A stretch of 64,000 nt of DNA from CAVXHQ01 sp963761735 (GTDB lineage: Bacteria > Pseudomonadota > Alphaproteobacteria > Rhodobacterales > Rhodobacteraceae). Below are positions 46,624 to 54,417 of this stretch, in pieces. The notes beneath the pieces were generated by a model. The model made no database searches, was not told the DNA's origin, and worked only from the letters and a program-made list of their open reading frames with translations. Position 1 is the first letter of the stretch; each line of letters begins with the position of its first letter. The position numbers and the translations under genes were made by a program. The stretch is taken from positions 186,001-250,000 of the forward strand of contig CAVXHQ010000005.1 of the NCBI GenBank assembly GCA_963761735.1. The letters run 5' to 3'.

Positions 46624-47450
46624 GCGGTTTCTCCCTGTGTCATGGCCGCAAGGGCGCGCTTCAGGGCAACCCCCGCGAAACGCTGGCGGGTTTCGGCGCT
46701 TGCCTTCAGGTCGCCTTCGAATTCGATGTCCGCCAGGTGCGGCAGGGCGGCGTCGATGCCGTCCTCGTCCAGCGCCGCATCCAGGGCGGGCACCCGCAGC
46801 GCCCTGTCCGCAACGCCGAAGAACGCCGCGCGGTGGCCGGGCGTGGCGGAAACGGCGACACCGGCCAGCGCGTAGTCTCCGTGTCGTTGCGTGACCTCGT
46901 AGAACCCGAACCGGTCGTCCGGGCGGGCGACGGGAATGTGCACCGCGGTGATCAGCGCGCCCTCGGGCAGCGCCGTTTCGTAATAGCCGAGAAAGAAGTC
47001 GTCGGCGGCAATCCGGTGTGTCCCTTCCGCCTCCGCAACCTCGATCTCGGCATGCAAGGCGATCATCACGGCGGGCAGTTCGGCGGCAGCATCGGCAAGC
47101 GCCAGCGATCCGCCGATGGTGCCGCGATTGCGCACCGCGTCATGCGCGATATGGGGCAGGGCCATCGCAATCAGCGGCGCCTCGGTGCACAGCGCAGCGT
47201 AGCGTCCGATATCGACATAGCGGGTCATCGCGCCGATGCGCAGCGTGTCCGCCTCATGCGAAATGCCGCGCAATTCGGCGATCCGTCCCAGATCGACGAG
47301 CGCCACCGGGGCCGCGATGCGGAAATTCATCATCGGCATCAGGCTTTGCCCGCCTGCCAGCGCCTGCGCCTCGCCATCGTGATCGGCCAGCATCGCAAGG
47401 GCCTGCGCCAGTGTGTCCGGGCGCAGATAGTCGAAATCCGGTGCCTTCAT
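46620..47450 (-). CDS. Molybdenum hydroxylase FAD-binding subunit (CoxM-like)
   Basis: 276-residue medium subunit. FAD segments ALAGGQSLMPMM near residue 30 and RNRGTIGGSLALADAAAELP near 110 match the family, followed by a CO-dehydrogenase flavoprotein C-terminal domain. GGAGGATC precedes the ATG at 47450. First gene of the operon. The 105-bp gap to the divergent OsmC gene holds operator copy d. Confidence 0.94.
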   Translation of the reverse strand: MKAPDFDYLRPDTLAQALAMLADHDGEAQALAGGQSLMPMMNFRIAAPVALVDLGRIAELRGISHEADTLRIGAMTRYVDIGRYAALCTEAPLIAMALPHIAHDAVRNRGTIGGSLALADAAAELPAVMIALHAEIEVAEAEGTHRIAADDFFLGYYETALPEGALITAVHIPVARPDDRFGFYEVTQRHGDYALAGVAVSATPGHRAAFFGVADRALRVPALDAALDEDGIDAALPHLADIEFEGDLKASAETRQRFAGVALKRALAAMTQGETA

Positions 47451-47510
47451 CGTGATCCTCCCTCGGGTCATCGCGGTGAACGGCCTCTCCCCTTGCCGGC
47501 CGCCTGCCGC

Positions 47511-47532
47511 TAAGTTATCGCTTAATAAATAA
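47511..47532. promoter_or_regulatory. TTATCGA-type operator, copy d, between the molybdenum hydroxylase operon and osmC
   Basis: Core TTATCGCTTAATAA followed by ATAA, matching the 36408 site at 16 of 22 positions. It lies 24 bp before the osmC start and 61 bp before the coxM-like start, so it could control both directions. Confidence 0.6.
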
Positions 47533-47555
47533 GGATCAAGCGGGGAGTCGTCGAA

Positions 47556-48035
47556 ATGGGCCAGATCAGGCAAAAGACCACAATTGTCGCACGTCAGTCG
47601 GGGGTCGGTCAGACCCATTCGCGCAGCCACAACCGCATCCGCGACGTGTACAACATCATCGACGAGCCGCTGGAGCGGGGCGGATCGAACCTTGGCCCGT
47701 CGCCGACCGAAACCATGATGTCGGCGCTGATCGGCTGTACCAACGTCATTTCGAAAAAGATCGCCAAGAAGATGGGCGTGATCTTCGGCGAGATGAAAAT
47801 CGACATGTCGTACAAATTCAACCGCCTCGGCACGCTGCTGCAGGAAGAGATCGAGGTGCCGTTCGACGAGGTGGTCCTCGACATCGACGTGCAGACGAAC
47901 GCGACGCCCGAACAGATGGACGAGATCAAGCACGAGCTGGAAAAGTTCTGCCCCGTCGCCAAGGTGTTCCGCGCCGCGGGCATGACGATCACGGAAAACT
48001 GGACGGCCAGCGCATTGCCCGACGCAGCACACTGA
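47556..48035 (+). CDS. OsmC family protein
   Basis: 159-residue OsmC/Ohr-fold thiol protein. The two redox cysteines are Cys61 in LIGCTNV and Cys131 in EKFCPVAK, so peroxidase chemistry on organic or lipid hydroperoxides is plausible. GGGGAG lies before the ATG. It is divergent from the molybdenum hydroxylase operon and under the same operator, suggesting protection against peroxides made by flavin and molybdenum oxidases in the pathway. A second OsmC paralogue is encoded at 50858. Confidence 0.88.
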   Translation: MGQIRQKTTIVARQSGVGQTHSRSHNRIRDVYNIIDEPLERGGSNLGPSPTETMMSALIGCTNVISKKIAKKMGVIFGEMKIDMSYKFNRLGTLLQEEIEVPFDEVVLDIDVQTNATPEQMDEIKHELEKFCPVAKVFRAAGMTITENWTASALPDAAH

Positions 48036-48153
48036 ATCAGCCGATTTGAGCATCGGGGGGACACCGTACCGCCCGGGTCAGACAATAGCACGCGGGACCG
48101 GGTATGACGCCCGGCCTGTCGTGCCCCATCACCCCACTCATCAGGAGACATCC

Positions 48154-48678
48154 ATGTCGATGAAACTTATGCCCGACGTTGCAGCCCCCGCCCTGTCGTT
48201 CCCCCTCGTGGGCGGCGGCACCTGGACGCTGGCCGACCAGAAACCCGGCACCTTCACCCAGATCATCGTCTATCGCGGCCTGCACTGCCCGGTCTGCAAG
48301 GCCTACATGAGCAAGTTCATGGCGATGAAGGCCGACGCCGAAGGCTATGGCCTGAACACCGTGCTGGTGTCGATGGACGGCGAAGATCGCGCGACGCAGG
48401 CGCAGGCAGACTGGGGCCTCGGCGATACGCCGCTGGGCTATGGCCTGACGACCGATGACGTGAAGAACTGGGGACTGTACCTGTCGACCTCGATCAAGGA
48501 GGCCGAGCCGGGCCAGTTCGCCGAACCCGGTCTGTTCTGGGTGCGGCCCGACGGGCGCCTGTACCTCGTCGATATCTCGAACATGCCGTTCTCGCGGCCC
48601 GATCTCGAGATCCTGCTGCCCAAGGCAAAGATGGCGACGGACAACAACTATCCGGCGCGCGGCACGACTGCTGTTTGA
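48154..48678 (+). CDS. Peroxiredoxin-like AhpC/TSA family protein
   Basis: 174-residue thioredoxin-fold protein. A CxxC pair, Cys45 and Cys48 in YRGLHCPVCKAYM, sits where the peroxidatic cysteine of AhpC/TSA proteins lies. VLVSMDGEDRATQAQ and LFWVRPDGRLYLVDISNMPF follow. AGGAGAC precedes ATG 48154. The last five codons and the stop lie inside the first unit of a 28-bp tandem repeat, so every change in repeat number keeps the same protein end. Expected role: reduction of hydroperoxides, in line with the OsmC neighbour. Confidence 0.88.
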   Translation: MSMKLMPDVAAPALSFPLVGGGTWTLADQKPGTFTQIIVYRGLHCPVCKAYMSKFMAMKADAEGYGLNTVLVSMDGEDRATQAQADWGLGDTPLGYGLTTDDVKNWGLYLSTSIKEAEPGQFAEPGLFWVRPDGRLYLVDISNMPFSRPDLEILLPKAKMATDNNYPARGTTAV

Positions 48679-48884
48679 GCGCGCCTGCGGCACGACTGCT
48701 GTTTGAGCGCGCCTGCGGCACGACTGCTGTTTGAGCGCGCCTGCGGCACGACTGCTGTTTGAGCGCGCCTGCGGCACGACTGCTGTTTGAGCGCGCCTGC
48801 GGCACGACTGCTGTTTGAGCGCGCCTGCGGCACGACTGCTGTTTGAGCGCGCCTGCGGTACGACTGCCGTCTGAAACGATGGTC
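48661..48884. repeat. 28-bp tandem repeat (seven perfect copies and one diverged) in the peroxiredoxin gene 3' end and 3' UTR
   Basis: The unit starts GGCACGACTGCTGTTTGAGC and ends GCGCGCCTGC; copies begin at 48661, 48689, 48717, 48745, 48773, 48801 and 48829. A degenerate eighth copy begins at 48857. There are no spacers. The stop codon TGA of the peroxiredoxin gene lies in copy one. GCGCGC in each unit is self-complementary and could pair between units in the transcript. A terminator lies 54 bp beyond the array, so the whole array is transcribed. Confidence 0.95.
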
Positions 48885-48937
48885 GGCGGAGTGTCTCGTC
48901 CGGCATTGCGTGTCCGCAAGTCTGACGAAATGATGAT

Positions 48938-48970
48938 GGGGCGCGCTGTGATGGCGCGCTCCTTGTTTAT
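48938..48970 (+). terminator. Rho-independent terminator after the repeat array
   Basis: Stem GGGGCGCGC / GCGCGCTCC (nine pairs, one G-U), seven-base loop, then a T-rich tail TTGTTTAT. It ends the osmC/peroxiredoxin transcript. The remaining gap to 49049 shows nothing else. Confidence 0.72.
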
Positions 48971-49049
48971 TGGGGTTGAGGGATGCGGCGCCATCTGATG
49001 CGATGCCGCGAAGTGGGGCCGAATTGGGCGCTGATGTAAGGATCATCTC

Positions 49050-49973
49050 ATGACGGAATGGAAAACGCTGACCTGCACCGGTGGGCCGCATTGCCGCCAC
49101 GAGAACGGTTTTGCCGCCTTGGACGGTAAATTCTATCTGTTCGGCGGGCGGCGGATACAGCCGGTCGATGTGTTCGACCCCAACACGCGTACCTGGACCC
49201 ACGCCGCCGCGCCGCCGATGGAAATCCATCATTTCCAGCCGGTGAAGGTGGGCGATGCGCTGTGGATGCTGGGCACGATGACCGGCGTGTTCCCGCGTGA
49301 AACGCCGCTTCGGTGCGTCTATATCTACACCCCCGGCACCGATACCTGGTCCGAGGGGCCGGTGATCCCGGAAGGGCGCCGTCGCGGTGCCTCCGGGTGC
49401 GTGATGGGGGCCGATGGCTGGATCTATATCGTCGGCGGCATCGTCGACGGCCACTGGTCGGGCACACAGGCGTGGTTCGACCGGCTGAACCCGGAGACCG
49501 GTGAATGGCAGGTGTTGCCCGACGCGCCCAACAAGCGGGACCACGCACCGGCGGCGATCGTGGGTGACAAACTGTACTTTTTCGGTGGACGCGAGACGGG
49601 GCGCAGGAACGGCACCGATCTCGACGGGTTCTTTTACGATACCATCGGCGATGTCGATGTGTTCGATTTCACCGCGCAGACCTGGTCGGTGCATCCCGCT
49701 CCCTTGCCGGTCGAGACGGCGGCGGGCGGGACCGGCGTCCTGCGGGGCCGCATCCACTACGTCGGGGGCGAGGCCGGGCGGGCGGAGGCATTTACCGAAA
49801 TGCAGATCTTCGATCCCGAAACCGGCGTCTGGACGATGGGGCCGCCGCTGAACCGGGCGCGGCACGGCACCAATGCGGTGGTCCACGACGGCAAGTTGTG
49901 GATTGCCGCGGGCAGCGGCGCGCGGGGCGGTGAGCCGGAGTTGACGAGCATCGAGATGATCGGGATCGACTGA
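49050..49973 (+). CDS. Kelch-repeat protein
   Basis: 307 residues forming an apparent six-bladed beta propeller. Kelch signatures recur: KFYLFGGRRIQPVDVFDPNT near 27, a degenerate blade near 70, IYIVGGIVDGHW near 125, LYFFGGRETGRR near 178, IHYVGGEAG near 232 and LWIAAGSGARGG near 290. No signal peptide. No enzyme residues are recognizable; it may be a binding or epimerase-like (NanM fold) protein. Lies between the peroxiredoxin and the tetR gene, convergent with the latter. Confidence 0.85.
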   Translation: MTEWKTLTCTGGPHCRHENGFAALDGKFYLFGGRRIQPVDVFDPNTRTWTHAAAPPMEIHHFQPVKVGDALWMLGTMTGVFPRETPLRCVYIYTPGTDTWSEGPVIPEGRRRGASGCVMGADGWIYIVGGIVDGHWSGTQAWFDRLNPETGEWQVLPDAPNKRDHAPAAIVGDKLYFFGGRETGRRNGTDLDGFFYDTIGDVDVFDFTAQTWSVHPAPLPVETAAGGTGVLRGRIHYVGGEAGRAEAFTEMQIFDPETGVWTMGPPLNRARHGTNAVVHDGKLWIAAGSGARGGEPELTSIEMIGID

Positions 49974-50134
49974 GCGCGGCCTGAGCCGGTTCCCGGTCGT
50001 CTCCGGGTGCCGGTTGCGGAGCCATATCCCGCACCCGTCGCGGTCGTTTCGTCGCGGGCCGGTCCGCCGATCCACGTCCGAAAGAACCGCGACGGGTGCG
50101 TCCGCCGAACGCAGGTCCACGGAACGCCTGCCTG

Positions 50135-50791
50135 TCAGGCGCCGCCGTTCCGGTGCAGTTTGATCCGAAGACCGGCCATGAACGCCTCGATGGCGTCGGC
50201 GATGACGCGGGTCTTGTCGGTGGAAATGGCGCTTTCGTAGATCAGATCGCGGACGCCGTAATAAAAGATGCCGCCGTGCATGACCCAGGCAAATTCCACC
50301 TCGCAGTCGCGGGCGGGGCGGTCCTTCAGGCCGAATTCGGCGCGCGCCTCGGTCAGGATCGGTTCCAGCATCCGGTCGCGCACCAGCTGAATGTAGCGCC
50401 GGTTGATATCCACGCCCTTGAGGCCCGAAAACAGATAGATCCGCATCCATTCGCGGTTGAAGATCGCGTCGGTATAGGCCTGATAGAACCGGTTCAGCCG
50501 GTCCTGCAGCGGATAGGCCCGGTCGCGCAGCAGGACCTCCCATTCGGGGCGCCAGCGGTTGACGTAGACGGCGTCGTAGACCTCGGAGATCAGGTCGTCC
50601 TTGGAGGGAAAATAGCGGTAGAGCAGCGGCTGGGTGACGCCGAGGCGGCGGGCAAGGCCGCGTGTGGAGGATTCAAAGCCTTCTTCGGCGAAGAACTGCA
50701 CCGCCTTCTCGATGAAATCCTGCCGCCGCTCGGCAGAGGACAGCCGCTTGCGCGGGGTCTTGTGATCCCCTTTGGCATCCACGTCGGTCAT
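50135..50791 (-). CDS. TetR family transcriptional regulator
   Basis: 218-residue repressor. N-terminal helix-turn-helix at about 22-68 (RRQDFIEKAVQFFAEEGF, then GLARRLGVTQPLLYRYFPSK). The helical ligand domain follows (ISEVYDAVYVNRWRPEWE onwards). GGAGGG precedes ATG 50791. It lies downstream of the OsmC gene on the minus strand, so the operator copies at 51363 and 51439 are probably in its own promoter. It is the best candidate to read the TTATCGACCGATAA-type operators of island 5 (inference). Confidence 0.88.
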   Translation of the reverse strand: MTDVDAKGDHKTPRKRLSSAERRQDFIEKAVQFFAEEGFESSTRGLARRLGVTQPLLYRYFPSKDDLISEVYDAVYVNRWRPEWEVLLRDRAYPLQDRLNRFYQAYTDAIFNREWMRIYLFSGLKGVDINRRYIQLVRDRMLEPILTEARAEFGLKDRPARDCEVEFAWVMHGGIFYYGVRDLIYESAISTDKTRVIADAIEAFMAGLRIKLHRNGGA

Positions 50792-50857
50792 CAATGCCCT
50801 CCGGGCAGTGTCCGGGGCCACGGCTCCGGTCGGGTATCCGGGACCGCGGGCTCGGTG

Positions 50858-51346
50858 TCAGGCGTCCTGCCAGCCACCGTCGACCTTGATACGGTGCCCT
50901 ACGTTCAGTCCTTGCATCAGGGTCGTCTCGATAAAGCAACCCTTCTTGGCCGCCTGGATCAGGCGTTGCTGGTCGGAGGCGCTGGCGGAACTGTCCAGAT
51001 CGACGTCGAGATCGAAACCGACGGGGGCGGTCGTATAGGGCGCGTTGCCCTCCTGCTCGCCCTTCCAGTGGAGTTTCGCGTTCACCGTGACGGTGCCGAT
51101 GTCGATCTTCAGTCGTTTCGCAAAGGCGCGGATCTGCGTCATCAGGCAGCCCGTCAGAGCGGCGGTGAACAGCGCGAGCGGCGGCGGTGCCGTGCCGTCG
51201 CCGCCGTGGAACGGCCCTTCGTCGGTCGCCAGATCGAAGCTTTCCTTCATCATCGGCCAGTCGACGCGGATGTCGTTGCGCATCTTGCCGCTCGATGTGC
51301 CGGTGCCCTCGAAGATGACCTCGAAGGTCTTGATCGTATCTGCCAT
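50858..51346 (-). CDS. OsmC family protein
   Basis: 162-residue OsmC/Ohr-fold protein, a paralogue of the gene at 47556 but only distantly alike. Redox cysteines are Cys67 in LTGCLMTQ and Cys137 in KKGCFIETTL. ATG 51346 has GGGAGGCTGCC upstream. Operator copy f begins 16 bp before the start. It is followed by tetR and divergent from the cyclase-family gene. Confidence 0.88.
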   Translation of the reverse strand: MADTIKTFEVIFEGTGTSSGKMRNDIRVDWPMMKESFDLATDEGPFHGGDGTAPPPLALFTAALTGCLMTQIRAFAKRLKIDIGTVTVNAKLHWKGEQEGNAPYTTAPVGFDLDVDLDSSASASDQQRLIQAAKKGCFIETTLMQGLNVGHRIKVDGGWQDA

Positions 51347-51362
51347 GGCAGCCTCCCCATTT

Positions 51363-51382
51363 ATGTTATCGATTGATAACAT
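51363..51382. promoter_or_regulatory. TTATCGA-type operator, copy f, upstream of osmC-tetR
   Basis: Perfect dyad ATGTTATC-GATT-GATAACAT; core TTATCGATTGATAA. It is the most symmetrical copy and lies directly in front of the gene pair that includes tetR, as expected for autoregulation. Confidence 0.68.
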
Positions 51383-51438
51383 CATCCGCCCCCAAGGGCG
51401 CAAGTCCCTTGATCGGCCCATTGACAGGGCGGAAGATT

Positions 51439-51460
51439 TAATTTGTCATTCGATAAATAA
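51439..51460. promoter_or_regulatory. TTATCGA-type operator, copy e, upstream of the cyclase-family gene
   Basis: Core TTGTCATTCGATAA followed by ATAA, 58 bp before the cyclase start. A TTGACA box lies at 51421-51426. Copy f is 76 bp away on the other side of the divergent promoter region. Confidence 0.6.
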
Positions 51461-51518
51461 GCGGGGCCTGTCCGACGTAGTCGGCGGGTCCGAATGAAAT
51501 TCCGGGGAGGGACGAACC

Positions 51519-52475
51519 GTGGCCAAGCTGACACGTCAGGACATCTACGATACCGCCAAAGAGCTGTCGAACTGGGGCCGCTGGGGCGACGACGACCAGA
51601 TCGGCACGCTCAACAACGTGACGCCACAGGACGTGGTCGCGGCGGCGGGCCTGATCAAAAAAGGCAAGACATTCGCGCTGGGTCTCGACCTTAAGGAGAA
51701 GATCCAGTCGGGGCTGTTCGGCGGGCGGTGGAACATGATCCACCAGATGCTCGCGACGGGCACGGATGCCGTCACCGGCGAGCAGGACGGCGACGGCTCC
51801 GCCTATCTGCGCTATGCCGACGACGCGATCAACCTGCCCTGTCAGGTCGGCACGCAATGGGACGCGCTGTGTCATATTTTCCTCGATGACAAGATGTACA
51901 ACGGCTATCCGGCGACGGATGTCACGGTGAACGGCGCCAAGAAACTGGGCATCGAACATGTGCGCGACAAGATGGTCGGGCGCGGCGTGCTGCTCGATAT
52001 CGCCCGCTGGAAAGGCGTCGGCAGTCTGGACGATGGCTATGGCATCACCGGGGCCGATCTGGATGGCTGTGCCGCGGCGCAGGGCGTCGAGGTCCGCAAG
52101 GGCGATTTCGTGATCGTGCGGACCGGGCATCAGGAACGCTGCCTCGGGCGGGGCGACTGGACCGGCTATGCCGGCGGCGATGCGCCGGGTCTGGCGTTCG
52201 AGACCGCGCGGTGGATCAAGGCGCACGACATCGCCGCCATCTGTGCCGACACCTGGGGCTGCGAGGTGCGCCCCAACGAGACCGACGAGGCCAATCAGCC
52301 CTGGCACTGGGTCGTGATCCCGGCGATCGGGATTTCGATGGGCGAGATCTTTTACCTCAAGGATCTGGCCGAGGACTGCGCGGATGACGGCGTCTACGAG
52401 TTCTTTTTCACCGCGCCGCCACTGCATATTCCGGGGGCGGCGGGTTCTCCGATCAATCCGCAGGCGATAAAGTGA
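51519..52475 (+). CDS. Cyclase family protein (kynurenine formamidase/isatin hydrolase superfamily)
   Basis: 318-residue metal hydrolase of the PF04199 family, which opens cyclic amides or cleaves N-formyl amides. The usual HxGTHxDxxxH metal motif appears here as QVGTQWDALCH near residue 110, the variant of a large subgroup. DKMYNGYPATDVTVNGAKK and GDFVIVRTGHQERCL follow, with a second conserved region CADTWGCEVRPNE near 247. Start is GTG at 51519, nine bases after GGGGAGG. It is under operator copy e and begins a run with a GST and a small membrane protein. Substrate unknown. Confidence 0.88.
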   Translation: MAKLTRQDIYDTAKELSNWGRWGDDDQIGTLNNVTPQDVVAAAGLIKKGKTFALGLDLKEKIQSGLFGGRWNMIHQMLATGTDAVTGEQDGDGSAYLRYADDAINLPCQVGTQWDALCHIFLDDKMYNGYPATDVTVNGAKKLGIEHVRDKMVGRGVLLDIARWKGVGSLDDGYGITGADLDGCAAAQGVEVRKGDFVIVRTGHQERCLGRGDWTGYAGGDAPGLAFETARWIKAHDIAAICADTWGCEVRPNETDEANQPWHWVVIPAIGISMGEIFYLKDLAEDCADDGVYEFFFTAPPLHIPGAAGSPINPQAIK

Positions 52476-52485
52476 GGCGGCCGAT

Positions 52486-53112
52486 ATGGGACTGACAGTA
52501 TGGGGACGCGCGACGTCGGTGAACGTTCAGAAGGTGCTTTGGGCGCTCGATGAACTGGGCCTGGGGTATGAGCACAGGGTCGTCGGCGGCAAACACGGCG
52601 GTCTCGACGGTGCCGCGTTCCGCGCGGTGTCGATGGTGCCGATGGTGCCCGTGCTGGTCGACGGCGACCTGAATATCCGCGAAAGCAATACCATCCTGCG
52701 CCACCTGGCACGCCGCGAGGGGCGGCTGGGCGCGCCCGAAACCCCGGTCGATATGTGGATGGAATACGGCACCGCGACGCTGCAACCCGCGTTCATCGGG
52801 CTGTTCTATCAGCGGGTGCGGATGCGGCCCGAAGAGCGTGACGCAGGCGCCGAGGCCGCAAGTCTGGCGAAGCTGACCGGGGCGCTGGACGTGATCGGGC
52901 AGGAGCTGGCGGATGGGCGCGACCACCTTGTGGGCGAATTCAGCATCGCCGATATCGCCCTTGGCACGCCGATGTACCGCGCCTGCGATATCGCGCCGGG
53001 ACTGCTGGCGGATCTGCCCCAGGTTGCCGCGTGGGTGGACAGGCTTGCCGCGCGTCCCGGCTGGGGGCGCTGGATCGCCACGAGCTATGACGATCTGAGG
53101 CCCGCGCCATGA
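52486..53112 (+). CDS. Glutathione S-transferase family protein
   Basis: 208 residues. N-terminal thioredoxin-like domain (MGLTVWGRATSVNVQKVLWA with the serine-type active-site region near 11-14, VPVLVDGDLNIRESNTILR near 50-68) and a C-terminal helical domain with SIADIALG near 160. Gene starts 10 bp after the cyclase stop and is likely in the same transcript. Role in detoxifying electrophilic intermediates is plausible but unproven. Confidence 0.9.
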   Translation: MGLTVWGRATSVNVQKVLWALDELGLGYEHRVVGGKHGGLDGAAFRAVSMVPMVPVLVDGDLNIRESNTILRHLARREGRLGAPETPVDMWMEYGTATLQPAFIGLFYQRVRMRPEERDAGAEAASLAKLTGALDVIGQELADGRDHLVGEFSIADIALGTPMYRACDIAPGLLADLPQVAAWVDRLAARPGWGRWIATSYDDLRPAP

Positions 53113-53137
53113 GCATCGCCGCGCCGACAGGTGCCGC

Positions 53138-53371
53138 ATGATCCCCGCCCGTTTCGCCCCGATCCTCTTCGGGTTCTTCGTGTCGATGATCATGTCGTTC
53201 ATCATTTCGAGTGTCGCATTGTTCGTCACGCACGGGGTCGGCGGACCGGGATTCGCGGGGCTGTGGCTGCGCGGCTGGCTGACCGGCTGGGCCACCGCGT
53301 TTCCCTGCATCCTCGTGGTGGCCCCCCTGGCACGCCGGATCGTCGCGCGCCTGACGGCATCCGGCGCGTAG
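53138..53371 (+). CDS. DUF2798 family small membrane protein
   Basis: 77 residues with two hydrophobic helices (LFGFFVSMIMSFIISSVALF near 10-30 and WATAFPCILVVAPLARRIV near 50-70), the second ending in the family's APLARRIV motif. Function unknown. It starts 25 bp after the GST gene; convergent with the lysR gene. Confidence 0.8.
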   Translation: MIPARFAPILFGFFVSMIMSFIISSVALFVTHGVGGPGFAGLWLRGWLTGWATAFPCILVVAPLARRIVARLTASGA

Positions 53372-53376
53372 GACGG

Positions 53377-54315
53377 CTATGCCCGCAGATCGTCCCAATC
53401 GGCCAGCACCCTGGTTGTATGTCCCGTCAGCCGTTCCGCCAGCAGCGCGGCGGCGCGGGGCAGTGGCGTTTCGGTTTTCACGACGCAGACGTAATCGAAA
53501 TTCATCGGCGGATCGGTGATCACGTTGAGTTTGCGGCGTGTCCCCGACGTGTCGCCGTGGCACAGCGCCGATGGCAGGATCGCATGCCATCCCTCGCCCG
53601 CGATCATTTCCAGCGTCGCAAGCATCCCGTCCATCTCGAGCATTTCGGCCGGCCAGACGCCATGCGCGCCAAGTACCCGGTCGATCAGCCCGCGACGGAC
53701 GTTGGCGCGGGTCGGCACGATCAGCCGCTTGCCCGTCAATGCGGCCAATGGCGCCGGGGCAAGATGCGGGAAATCGTGCAGGGTGCCGGGATGGCCCACG
53801 ATCATCTCGCGGTCCCGGCCCACGAACCGGGCGGTCAGCCCGGCGGGAATATCACCTGCGGGCACGAAGGCAAAATCGAGGTCGCCGTCCAGCACCCGCC
53901 GCATCAGCGAAAAACTGTATTCCTCGAGCAGCGACAGCTCCGCCTGCGGACACTCGGCGCGGAACGCCGCCAGCGCGGGGGCAAGGACGGCACGGGTCAG
54001 CGCCGGGATCAGGCCGAACCGCACCGGCCCGGCGATGTCGTCCTCAAGATCGCGCACTGCCGCCTGCGTCGTCATCAGCGCACGCAGCACCGCCTGTCCG
54101 TCCCGGTAGACGATCTGGCCTGCCGGGGTGAGGGCGTATTGCTTGCGCTCGCGGATCAGCAGCGGCGTGCCGAGTTTCAGCTCGAGGTTCTTGACCTGCG
54201 TCGAAATCCCCGACTGGGTGGCGTTTTCACGCGTTGCGGCCCGGCTGAACGACTGCTCTTCATAAACGGCCACAAAGGCCTGAAGACCGCGAATGGAAAT
54301 CTTGGGGATGGGCAT
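53377..54315 (-). CDS. LysR family transcriptional regulator
   Basis: 312 residues. The N-terminal winged helix (about 6-65) reads RGLQAFVAVYEEQSFSRAAT and SGISTQVKNLELKLGTPLL; the effector domain runs from about 90 (GPVRFGLIPALTRAVLAPAL) to the end. It resembles the CysB/Cbl-like group. It is divergent from the flavin reductase gene, with an inverted repeat between them, and probably controls that gene pair. Confidence 0.9.
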   Translation of the reverse strand: MPIPKISIRGLQAFVAVYEEQSFSRAATRENATQSGISTQVKNLELKLGTPLLIRERKQYALTPAGQIVYRDGQAVLRALMTTQAAVRDLEDDIAGPVRFGLIPALTRAVLAPALAAFRAECPQAELSLLEEYSFSLMRRVLDGDLDFAFVPAGDIPAGLTARFVGRDREMIVGHPGTLHDFPHLAPAPLAALTGKRLIVPTRANVRRGLIDRVLGAHGVWPAEMLEMDGMLATLEMIAGEGWHAILPSALCHGDTSGTRRKLNVITDPPMNFDYVCVVKTETPLPRAAALLAERLTGHTTRVLADWDDLRA

Positions 54316-54332
54316 GCAGTATCCGATATTGT

Positions 54333-54355
54333 GATAGCGATTATAGAAGACTATC
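54333..54355. promoter_or_regulatory. Putative LysR operator
   Basis: Inverted repeat GATAG-N13-CTATC in an AT-rich stretch between divergent lysR and the flavin reductase gene. Spacing is in the range used by LysR-type regulators. Confidence 0.42.
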
Positions 54356-54417
54356 GTTTTACCTGATTTGTCCAGTGCGGTAGGTTTGTGGCAAGCCCCC
54401 TACCAAAGGACTCCGAC

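Noticed and set aside
43767..47450. Aerobic CO dehydrogenase (CoxMSL) for carboxydotrophy
   Set aside because: The large subunit lacks AYxCSFR and the accessory coxDEFG genes are absent next to it.
48661..48884. CRISPR array
   Set aside because: Repeat units are directly adjacent with no spacers and there are no cas genes; it is a tandem repeat.
48648..50543. Long minus-strand open frame across the repeat array and Kelch gene
   Set aside because: It is antisense to well-supported genes and its protein is low-complexity and arginine-rich, as expected from shadow frames in GC-rich DNA.
53131..54366. 411-codon plus-strand open frame opposite lysR
   Set aside because: Antisense to a clear LysR gene, with arginine/histidine-rich composition typical of shadow frames.
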